Shown in pieces: positions 1 through 5,811 of a stretch of 7,502 bases of DNA; the stretch's first letter is position 1; every line of letters begins with the position of its first letter. The translations under genes were made by a program, and so were the position numbers. The notes under the pieces were generated by a model. That model did no database searches, was not told the DNA's origin, and saw only the letters and a list, made by a program, of their open reading frames with translations. The stretch is from Pseudomonadota bacterium (GTDB lineage: Bacteria > Bdellovibrionota_C > UBA2361 > OMII01), in contig JAIXPR010000370.1 in NCBI GenBank assembly GCA_027486155.1, positions 1 through 7,502 on the forward strand, written 5' to 3'.

Positions 1-1
1 G

Positions 2-1474
2 GTTTTGGTGGTTGAGGACGAGGCCGCGCACGCGCTCCTCATTGAGCGCGCGTTAAAGGGGCTCGCCGTGTCGATGTGCAGGTGCGCCTCGGTCGGCGAT
101 GCCCGCGCCAAACTTCGCGACCGCTCGTTCGATCTCATCGTGAGCGACCTTAATCTCCCTGACGTCCGAGGTGAATCCGTCGTCACCGAGCTTACCGCCA
201 ACGCGCCGAAGACACCCATCATCGTACTTACCTCCTCAGCCTCGGTAACCGACGGCGTCGCCGCGATGCGCGCCGGCGCTCGCGATTTCCTCGTCAAAAA
301 TTTCGACGCGACCTTCCGTGATGTGTTGCAGGTGGCGCTCTCTCGTCTCGCCTCCGCGATGGCGGTGGAACGGGAGAAGGAGCAGATCACCCGAGACAGA
401 GATCTCCTCAGAGAGGCGATTGAAAACAGCAACGACGGTCTCGCGGTTGTTCATGCGGATGGATCGGTGCGATACGCTAACTCAGGTTTTGAGAGCTTTC
501 TGACCGGATTCGGGTCGAAGGAGCGAAACATCTTCACTATCGACGGGTCGCGGATCGTTCGCGGTGACGAGGTGATGGGTAAGCTCCGAGAGCAGTTCGT
601 CAATCTCGAGCCGGGCGCGGTATGGACGGTCGAGATGGTTGAGGAGGGGGAGGATAGCTCCGCTTTTGACGTCTCGGTATCTGCCGTTAAAGATCTTGGG
701 GCTGATCGAGTATTCCTGTTGTGGGTGAGGGATGTTCGTGAGCGCCTGAGACGGGAGCGCTTTCAACGAGAGATACTCTCTACAACCACGCATGATCTTA
801 AGGGGCCCCTCGGCGCTATTGCGGTGTCGTGTGATGTCTTGCTCGATACTCCGCCAGCGGACACCCGTGTTCACTCGATGTTGGAGCGGATCTCCTCATC
901 GGCGAGTAGCGCTATCCAACTCATAGAGGAGTTTTTGAGTCTTAGACGGATCGAGGAGGGGGCCTTCGTCCTCCGTCCCGGAACGACCGATGTGCGTTCG
1001 ATCGTCTCCCGCGTGGTGGAGAACTTTCAGCTCTCGGCGAAAACGCGGGGCGTCGAGTTGGTGTGGGGCGGTGGGTTAGAGTGTGTGGAGGGGTGTGTCG
1101 ATCCCCTCGGATTTGAGCGTGTGCTCTCAAACCTGATTAGTAACGGGATCAAGTTTACTCCCAAAGGCGGGAGCGTCTTTGTGGAAATAAAACGCAATTC
1201 CACCGGATTGACCCTCTCCGTGCGAGATCTTGGGGCGGGTATGGAGCCCTCAGACGCCCAGCGCCTCTTTAATCGGTACGGTCGGTTGGCCTCTCATGCC
1301 CAAGTATCTGGAACTGGGTTGGGGTTGTTCATCGTCAAGTGTATCGTATCGGCCCACGGGGGCTCGATCGATGTGACCTCGGCCCTCGGCAAGGGAACCA
1401 CCTTCGATGTATACTTCCCCGACCGTCCTCCGCTGAACGAGCGGGGCGAAGTTCTCTGTTTAGACTTTGCCTAA
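2..1474 (+). CDS. Soluble hybrid sensor histidine kinase, receiver-PAS-HisKA-HATPase (5' partial)
   Basis: Two-component signalling protein predicted to receive and pass on phosphate. Residues here count from the TTG codon at 5, but the reading frame stays open to the window edge: the codons at 2-10 read V-L-V, giving the classical VLVVEDE receiver start. The TTG is therefore probably an internal Leu and the true start lies upstream. Domains in order: receiver at about 1-115, with acidic pair E4/D5, phospho-acceptor D48 in SDLNLPD, T76 and K98; a helical linker; a PAS-like sensor at about 133-245 (NSNDGLAVVHADG); HisKA dimerisation helices with H-box H263 in THDLKGPL; HATPase_c with N-box N376/N380, G1 box D408-x-G-x-G412 and G2 box G436-T-G-L-G440. 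All catalytic positions are intact. There is no membrane segment, so it should be cytosolic. Receiver-first order suggests a mid-relay kinase controlled by another kinase. No output domain or cognate regulator is visible; its partner is unknown. Confidence 0.93.
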   Translation, partial: VLVVEDEAAHALLIERALKGLAVSMCRCASVGDARAKLRDRSFDLIVSDLNLPDVRGESVVTELTANAPKTPIIVLTSSASVTDGVAAMRAGARDFLVKNFDATFRDVLQVALSRLASAMAVEREKEQITRDRDLLREAIENSNDGLAVVHADGSVRYANSGFESFLTGFGSKERNIFTIDGSRIVRGDEVMGKLREQFVNLEPGAVWTVEMVEEGEDSSAFDVSVSAVKDLGADRVFLLWVRDVRERLRRERFQREILSTTTHDLKGPLGAIAVSCDVLLDTPPADTRVHSMLERISSSASSAIQLIEEFLSLRRIEEGAFVLRPGTTDVRSIVSRVVENFQLSAKTRGVELVWGGGLECVEGCVDPLGFERVLSNLISNGIKFTPKGGSVFVEIKRNSTGLTLSVRDLGAGMEPSDAQRLFNRYGRLASHAQVSGTGLGLFIVKCIVSAHGGSIDVTSALGKGTTFDVYFPDRPPLNERGEVLCLDFA

Positions 1475-1587
1475 CTTGATCGGACAAACCCTCGTGATCG
1501 TAGCCAAGGTCAGCTAGAGTTGGTGGGCTTAAAAAGCTGCGTCGGTGACGTACCTTTCTTGCCGTCGGAAGCATCTCACTACTCTAT

Positions 1588-2601
1588 ATGACATCTTGGA
1601 ATCGCACGCTCAGGCACGCCTCCCGCACACTCTGTGGGGTCATGGTCGTGCTCCTCGGCGCGTTTCCTGGACGAGCAATCGCTTTTCCCCTCGAGAAGTT
1701 TGACCACCGTCTTGAGGTGACGTGTGCCGCGAGCTCCTCGTGCGCCAGATCGTTGCGCGCCAAGACGACCCTGGGTGCCTACACCGGAATCTGGATTCGG
1801 GGTGGCGATGACATGCGATCGACCCTTGAGGTGAAGCAGGGAAGCTTGCGTGTTGAGGCCTCGGGAACGTTGTTGAGCGGTGTTCAGCTCTCCTGGGACG
1901 GCGACACCTACCCGGACCAACTCTCAAGCGCGGGGCTCAAGTGCATCGAGATGCGCCACCAAGAGGGCACCGCGATCGTCATTAAGGATTTCGAACTCGA
2001 TGGTGAGTGTGGGGGCGATGATGCTGAGCGAGCGTGCCCTCCCTTTACACTCGAGACCCGCATCTATGACTCAGCCGATCCGACCGGGCAGACCTACTCC
2101 GCCTCTATTCTTCGTCGCGCGCATGGAAAGGAGAGGCAGGACCTGATCATCCCGTTTTCAAACTTTAATCGGAAAGGGCTACGAGGTGAGGGGCGACTCG
2201 GGTGCGCTGGCGCGGTCTCGATCAACGTACGCACTGACGGCTATCGCGAGGTAACGCTGAAAGCTGGTCCGATCTTTACGGACTCCTCTGAGCCATTAGA
2301 GGCTCTCGTGCTAACACCGACCCCTACGAGCGTTCCCGCGACTCCACCAACTAAGGTTGAGCGATCTGAAACCCCGGAGGCCTCCGCAAACACTCGTTCA
2401 GAGACACCCACTCCCGAGATCCCCGTCTCCGTAGCGACTCCGGTCGAGCCGGCGCGTGAGTCCGTAGGGACTGAGGAGGCGCCCGCGAACACGACGCCCT
2501 CTGTCCGCGGGGATGAGGTGATCGTGGCGCCACTTAACTCTCCCGCTCCACGCCAAGAGGAGGAAGAGGAGATGGTATTCGGCTCGATCGTGAGCGAGTA
2601 G
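1588..2601 (+). CDS. Exported cysteine-containing protein of unknown function with Thr/Pro/Glu-rich tail
   Basis: I do not recognise a characterised family. The 337-residue product has an N-terminal signal peptide: basic start (R6, R9, R13), hydrophobic core at about 17-26, and an A30-I-A32 cleavage motif. It should therefore leave the cytoplasm. The mature part at about 33-235 looks like an all-beta domain and holds six cysteines (C46, C52, C119, C141, C150, C206), enough for three disulfides. The stretch at about 155-230 (TLETRIYDS, DLIIPFSNF, GAVSINVRTDG) resembles the beta-sandwich ends of secreted carbohydrate-binding-like proteins, but this is only a pattern impression. Residues 235-325 are low-complexity T/P/E/S, a typical extended linker, followed by five glutamates and a final MVFGSIVSE. 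No membrane anchor or sorting signal is seen. An in-frame TGA at 1546 leaves ATG 1588 as the first start, yet no Shine-Dalgarno lies at the usual distance. The 113-base gap after the kinase gene makes co-transcription uncertain. Confidence 0.82.
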   Translation: MTSWNRTLRHASRTLCGVMVVLLGAFPGRAIAFPLEKFDHRLEVTCAASSSCARSLRAKTTLGAYTGIWIRGGDDMRSTLEVKQGSLRVEASGTLLSGVQLSWDGDTYPDQLSSAGLKCIEMRHQEGTAIVIKDFELDGECGGDDAERACPPFTLETRIYDSADPTGQTYSASILRRAHGKERQDLIIPFSNFNRKGLRGEGRLGCAGAVSINVRTDGYREVTLKAGPIFTDSSEPLEALVLTPTPTSVPATPPTKVERSETPEASANTRSETPTPEIPVSVATPVEPARESVGTEEAPANTTPSVRGDEVIVAPLNSPAPRQEEEEEMVFGSIVSE

Positions 2602-2618
2602 GCTGAGCTCAGGCTCAC
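2590..2618 (+). other. Inverted repeat over the stop codon of the exported-protein gene, possible weak hairpin
   Basis: GTGAGC at 2590-2595 is repeated inverted as GCTCAC at 2613-2618, and the loop contains the 10-base palindrome CTGAGCTCAG (2603-2612). It straddles the TAG stop at 2599-2601. It could act as a transcript-end structure, but no T-tract follows, so it is not a canonical intrinsic terminator. Confidence 0.3.
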
Positions 2619-2652
2619 TCCTAGTGCGTTCTATCGCCCAGCTCCGGCGCTC

Positions 2653-2690
2653 CCTTTGCGTCCTTTGTGTCCTTTGCGGTGAAAAATAAA
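2653..2690 (+). repeat. Tandem 9-base repeat (three units) with A-rich flank
   Basis: Three consecutive 9-base units read CCTTTGCGT, CCTTTGTGT and CCTTTGCGG (2653-2679), followed by the A-rich TGAAAAATAAA. On the minus strand this is a T-rich flank followed by repeated CGCAAAGGA/CACAAAGGA-like units. Short intergenic elements of this look (CGCAAAGGACGCAAAGG next to an A/T-rich end) are, from memory, common in unrelated bacterial genomes and often create spurious lysine/histidine-rich ORFs. Function unknown. Confidence 0.75.
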
Positions 2691-2726
2691 CATGAACGCC
2701 CCCGAAAATGTTGGCTTTTTTGTTCC

Positions 2727-2762
2727 GTGCACGTTCACGTTTACGAGCACGTTCACGTGGGG
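2727..2762 (+). repeat. Tandem 6-base GTTCAC-type repeat (about six units)
   Basis: Consecutive hexamers read GTGCAC, GTTCAC, GTTTAC, GAGCAC, GTTCAC and GTGGGG. Each unit matches the consensus G-T-T-C-A-C at most positions, with decay at the end. The array lies 37 bases beyond the 9-base repeat, in the same gap upstream of ispH. It belongs to the low-complexity CACGTTCACG/ACGAGCACG intergenic type. It encodes nothing convincing on either strand; any ORF through it is repeat-driven. Confidence 0.7.
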
Positions 2763-2822
2763 GCTCCCGGGTATCCGCCTGCGTGGACTGGGTAGCGGAA
2801 GACGTGATATCCTTGCCCCGCT

Positions 2823-4043
2823 ATGGCCAAGCAATTCAACATTCCGCGCTCCTACCGCTCCGACCTCATCGGAAAGATAAAAACGCGTCGCGCGGCAGAG
2901 GATTCTCGCAAGGAGCAGCTTCATGGCACGATAGTGGATGTCGGGCCGGTTGTGTTTCACATCGCCCGATTCTTCGGCTTCTGTTACGGCGTCGAGAACG
3001 CCATCGAGATCGCGTACCGAGCGCTTGAGGAGAATCCGGGCAAGAGAATCTTCCTGCTCAGTGAGATGATTCATAACCCGCACGTGAACTCGGATCTCTT
3101 GAGTCGCGGCGTTCGTTTCCTACAAACCGCGGAGGGAAAGCAGCTCATTCCGTTCTCCGAGCTGAAGGCGGACGACATCGTCATCATTCCGGCGTTTGGA
3201 ACCACGCGCGAGATGTTTGCCGCTCTGACCGCGCTCGGCATCAACCCGCAGAGTTACAACGCGACCTGTCCCTTCGTTGAGAAGGTATGGAAGCGAGGCC
3301 AGCAGCTCGCGCAGCAAGGATACTCGATCGTTATTCATGGAAAGCACACGCACGAGGAAACAAGAGCCACCTTTTCGCATATCCAGATAGATGGCCCGAG
3401 CGTTGTCGTTCGAGATAAAGAGGAAACGGAGACCCTCGCCCGATACATCCGTGGAGAGCTGCCGCTTGAGCGCTTCTCAAAGGATTTCGAGGGACGGTAT
3501 TCAACAAACTTTGACCCCGCGCAGCACCTCACTCGGATGGGGGTCGTGAATCAAACAACGATGTTGGCGGAGGAGACCCGTGAGATCTCGGCGATGGTTA
3601 GAGATGCTCTCGCCATGAAATTTGGTGAGGCTCAGATCGGGAGCCACTACGCCGACACTCGAGACACCTTGTGCTACGCCACCTCGGAAAATCAACGAGC
3701 GATGAGGGGGCTCTTGCAAGAGCGGGCCGACCTCGCCGTCATCGTTGGTGGGTACAATTCATCCAATACCTCGCACCTTGTTGAGTTATGCGAAGGAAAG
3801 CTCCCCGCGTTTTATGTCAAGGACGCGGATGAGATCGTAAGCGCTGAGGAGATCCATCACCTGGATCTCACTACCAAGCAGGTCGTACGCACCCGTGGAT
3901 GGTTACCGACGACGCAGGAGAAGGTGCACATCCTTATCTCCGCCGGCGCGAGCTGCCCTGACGCTATGGTGGAGTCGGTTATATCGAAGATATCGAGCCT
4001 CTATCCATCTGCATCGGCGTTGGCTGAGGCTGTTGGATCATAG
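2823..4043 (+). CDS. ispH: 4-hydroxy-3-methylbut-2-enyl diphosphate reductase (IspH/LytB), long class
   Basis: Last enzyme of the MEP pathway: a cytosolic iron-sulfur enzyme that reduces HMBPP to IPP and DMAPP. The 406 residues match the long IspH class rather than the roughly 315-residue E. coli type. The three cluster cysteines are C54 (FGFCYGVENA), C149 (NATCPFVEKVW) and C284 (DTLCYATSENQ). Substrate-site residues include H84 (MIHNPHVN), H177 and E179 (HTHEETRATFSH), T245/T246 (VVNQTTML) and the N312-S-S-N315 block (GGYNSSNTSHL). The position of E. coli H74 is F125 (PAFGTT), which I recall as normal for this class. ATG 2823 is the only sensible start: an in-frame TGA lies at 2805, and the N-terminal KQFNIPxxYRS is class-typical. 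No clear Shine-Dalgarno precedes it. No other MEP gene is nearby. Its 3' end overlaps the convergent deacetylase gene by 65 bases. Confidence 0.97.
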   Translation: MAKQFNIPRSYRSDLIGKIKTRRAAEDSRKEQLHGTIVDVGPVVFHIARFFGFCYGVENAIEIAYRALEENPGKRIFLLSEMIHNPHVNSDLLSRGVRFLQTAEGKQLIPFSELKADDIVIIPAFGTTREMFAALTALGINPQSYNATCPFVEKVWKRGQQLAQQGYSIVIHGKHTHEETRATFSHIQIDGPSVVVRDKEETETLARYIRGELPLERFSKDFEGRYSTNFDPAQHLTRMGVVNQTTMLAEETREISAMVRDALAMKFGEAQIGSHYADTRDTLCYATSENQRAMRGLLQERADLAVIVGGYNSSNTSHLVELCEGKLPAFYVKDADEIVSAEEIHHLDLTTKQVVRTRGWLPTTQEKVHILISAGASCPDAMVESVISKISSLYPSASALAEAVGS

Positions 4044-4830
4044 GGCCTGTCCGTGATGGGGCAGGGCGCCTGCGGAATACCCCGCGTACTTCTTTTACCC
4101 CGCTGTAGAATCCCTTAAAAAGGGAATTTTTGATCCCATCGAGCTTGCGGTGCCGGTAGGCTCGGACTTCAGCTTCGAAGCTCGTGATGCTCGCGGGAGT
4201 TCGAAGGAACTGTCTGATTGCTTGGATCTCCTGATTGGTAATCTCATTTGAGTGGAGGCAGATCGTGAATACCCCGGTCGGTGCCCAGGTCGGTCGCCAT
4301 AGCTGTTGTGGAACGAATACCAAACCGCGAAATTTGTGGGGAAAGAGCGCTATGCCATCAGAGACCGCCCTGAATCCGGCGGTTTTAAGCGCGTTAAGTG
4401 TTGTGAGGTCGAACGAGTGGTTCGGAGAAAACCAATTGTCGGTGCTTAATCCATGCACTTGAAGAATCTCCCGCCCCTTTTGGATCCGCTCTACCTGATC
4501 CTGAAAAGAGCAACCTACGAATTCCGAGCGTTCAACGTGAGGGCCCCTTCGGTGAGTAACCAGGGCGCGCTCTGATGTTGGCGACAGAATGTGTTGATAC
4601 CCATGTTGCGCGATCTCGACAAGATCGCGTTCGACAAGAAGGCGCATGGTCTCCCAGAATTGCGGCTCCGCTTTTTGGATATCCAACTTCGGGTCCTTAT
4701 TGTCGGGCACGATGCCGAGCAACGGCTTTACCCGATTTCTCTGGAAGAGTCGCAGGAGAGCCCAAAAACGCCCCCAATCCATGGTGGGTGTTATGTCATC
4801 CATTCGAAAGAGGTAGCGCGCCTTCATCAT
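3979..4830 (-). CDS. NodB/DUF2334-like polysaccharide deacetylase family protein
   Basis: Predicted metal-dependent hydrolase of the (beta/alpha) polysaccharide-deacetylase fold, likely removing N- or O-acetyl groups from a sugar polymer. Visible motifs in the 283 residues: the aspartate pair D11/D12 in YLFRMDDI (first strand, base and metal ligand), H76 and H80 in EIAQHGYQH (metal-binding HxxxH), P136 in FSPNHSFD (where classical members have RxPYG) and H193 in ICLHSNE (late catalytic histidine). The spacing and RMDDI form suggest the DUF2334-type branch rather than classical chitin deacetylases. No signal peptide or membrane helix is seen, so a cytoplasmic or precursor substrate is likely. 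The start is tandem ATG-ATG: 4830 overlaps the upstream stop as ATGA, and 4827 sits 8 bases after GGAGG (4840-4836), so either may be used. The last 25 or so residues, rich in P, Q and M, read through the ispH 3' end and look non-conserved. Confidence 0.85.
   Translation of the reverse strand: MMKARYLFRMDDITPTMDWGRFWALLRLFQRNRVKPLLGIVPDNKDPKLDIQKAEPQFWETMRLLVERDLVEIAQHGYQHILSPTSERALVTHRRGPHVERSEFVGCSFQDQVERIQKGREILQVHGLSTDNWFSPNHSFDLTTLNALKTAGFRAVSDGIALFPHKFRGLVFVPQQLWRPTWAPTGVFTICLHSNEITNQEIQAIRQFLRTPASITSFEAEVRAYRHRKLDGIKNSLFKGFYSGVKEVRGVFRRRPAPSRTGPMIQQPQPTPMQMDRGSISSI
4046..4065 (+). other. Hairpin just after the ispH stop, possible transcript end without T-tract
   Basis: CCTGTCC (4046-4052) can pair with GGGCAGG (4059-4065) across a 6-base loop: seven pairs, one a G-U wobble. 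It starts three bases after the ispH TAG. No T-run follows, so it is at best a non-canonical or factor-assisted terminator. The same bases are coding on the minus strand (C-terminal tail of the deacetylase). Confidence 0.28.
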
Positions 4831-5582
4831 AGTCGCCTCCGAGCGAGCGGTAGAATTACCTTTCCAAGAAGATTCGTTGACAGGAGTCCACTGTACTCAA
4901 CGAGGAGCCTGCCGCCGAATTCGAGCTTAAAACGCGCGATGGCGTTTTTCTCCTGATCCGCGGCGTCGAGCGGAATCCCTCCGAGGTCGTAGAGCTTGAA
5001 TCCAAGATTTTTGAGCGTGAGGATCTCATACCAATGAAGGAAGCGGTTCGCCCGCCCCACCTTGTTTCGCTCCCCACTATCGTTCATCGACCGATAGTGT
5101 GACGCGGAGTAGAGGAGACGAACTCGACCAACGGACTCATCCTTCACATAGGCGTGCGCTGACAGGAGATTTCCCTCGGTGTCGGAGATTGAGGAGAGGA
5201 GGAGCGCTGAGGACTCGCACAGCGCCCGGAGTTTAGCGCGATTACACTGCGGAAGTCCCTTATGCTGCGCGAAGGTGTCGTAGTAGTGCGCGTAGAGGGA
5301 GCCTTCATCAACAGTTGGATTGGTTACGAGGCGAGGAGTAAGACCCTCCCGTTCAGCGCGTTGAATCTTGTATCGGGTGTTCTTAGAGATAGGCGCCGAG
5401 ATCTCCTCGATCGGGGCGGTCAGATCGATGATTGAGGTCTGGACAGGTTTGAAAGTGGGATGCTGGGCGCTTGTCTGTTGAAAGAAGCATAGAGGTGTTC
5501 TGGAGGGCCCCTCATCCACATTGTTGGCAAAGAAGATATCGCTGATGGGGATGCCGCATTTCGATCGAGTGATTGCTATCAC
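4827..5582 (-). CDS. FemAB-like aminoacyltransferase / GNAT-fold protein
   Basis: Belongs by pattern to the FemAB/FemX-like group of GNAT-fold transferases, which use aminoacyl-tRNA or acyl donors to modify peptidoglycan precursors or other surface molecules. Counting from GTG 5582 (251 residues), family-like stretches are the basic helix NTRYKIQRAEREGL (68-81), the acceptor-side YYDTFAQHKGLP (100-111), and the end motif KLYDLGGIPLD...ARFKLEFGG (196-224). No signal peptide or membrane helix is seen. The frame is open to a GTG at 5699 (290 residues) only two codons after a stop, with no Shine-Dalgarno. GTG 5582 has GAGGAG (5596-5591) at 8-base spacing, so I prefer it. The stop overlaps the deacetylase ATG (ATGA), showing translational coupling. 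It is shorter than two-domain Fem proteins (about 330-420 residues). The actual donor and acceptor are unknown. Confidence 0.82.
   Translation of the reverse strand: MIAITRSKCGIPISDIFFANNVDEGPSRTPLCFFQQTSAQHPTFKPVQTSIIDLTAPIEEISAPISKNTRYKIQRAEREGLTPRLVTNPTVDEGSLYAHYYDTFAQHKGLPQCNRAKLRALCESSALLLSSISDTEGNLLSAHAYVKDESVGRVRLLYSASHYRSMNDSGERNKVGRANRFLHWYEILTLKNLGFKLYDLGGIPLDAADQEKNAIARFKLEFGGRLLVEYSGLLSTNLLGKVILPLARRRL
4836..4840 (-). promoter_or_regulatory. Ribosome binding site of the deacetylase gene, inside the upstream coding end
   Basis: GGAGG on the minus strand lies within the last codons of the FemAB-like gene, 5 bases before ATG 4830 and 8 before ATG 4827. Together with the stop/start overlap it indicates coupled translation. 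Confidence 0.7.
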
Positions 5583-5590
5583 GAATAGTA

Positions 5591-5596
5591 CTCCTC
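5591..5596 (-). promoter_or_regulatory. Ribosome binding site deciding the FemAB-like start
   Basis: On the minus strand GAGGAG lies 8 bases before GTG 5582. The alternative GTG at 5699 has no comparable purine run, only CCTAGAGC. This supports the shorter product. Confidence 0.6.
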
Positions 5597-5722
5597 GCAG
5601 AGAAGGGATTGATGTTAAAGCCCGCGTAAGGCGTGCTTTCTCGTGAGGAAGGGATACGCTACTTCGGTCGAGGCTAAAATGACGTAGAACAGCGAACACG
5701 CTCTAGGAAAGGGGCAGGCCCT

Positions 5723-5760
5723 CTTATAGTCTCACTTTGGAAATCCCTACGTGCACGTAG
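5723..5760 (-). promoter_or_regulatory. Perfect 14-bp palindrome with possible promoter -10 between the transferase genes
   Basis: CTACGTGCACGTAG at 5747-5760 is a perfect palindrome. On the minus strand, TATAAG (5728-5723) lies 18 bases downstream of it and resembles a -10 box; the palindrome would then cover the -35 region, where no good -35 hexamer is seen. This is the arrangement of a regulator-dependent promoter that would drive the FemAB-like and deacetylase genes separately from the GNAT gene. The palindrome is seen directly; the promoter is inference. The gap (5583-5811) otherwise holds nothing I recognise. Confidence 0.4.
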
Positions 5761-5811
5761 TGTTTTGCTCGCTTCCCTATAGTGGATCTGAGAGGCCTGG
5801 TACAAAAGGGG

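Noticed and set aside
482..874. Minus-strand 130-codon ORF inside the kinase gene
   Set aside because: Antisense to the PAS/HisKA coding region, which has intact conserved residues.
1475..1587. Promoter or terminator between the kinase and exported-protein genes
   Set aside because: TTGATC (1476-1481) and TAGAGT (1515-1520) are at incompatible spacing, and no stem with a T-run is present; nothing strong enough to annotate.
2700..2722. Possible intrinsic terminator at GGCTTTTTT
   Set aside because: Only a 3-bp GCC/GGC stem precedes the T-run; too weak to call.
2653..2762. Possible CRISPR array
   Set aside because: Units are 9 and 6 bases, directly tandem, with no spacers and no cas genes.
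2692..2880. Small plus-strand ORF covering the 6-base repeat, starting right after the A-rich repeat flank
   Set aside because: Composition is repeat-driven (TFTSTFTW), it overlaps the ispH start in another frame and has no ribosome site.
2631..3083. Minus-strand open frame of 150 codons opposite the ispH start and the tandem repeats
   Set aside because: Its C-terminal part is the translated repeat arrays (HVNVLVNVNV, HRKGHKGRKG) and the rest is antisense to well-conserved ispH.
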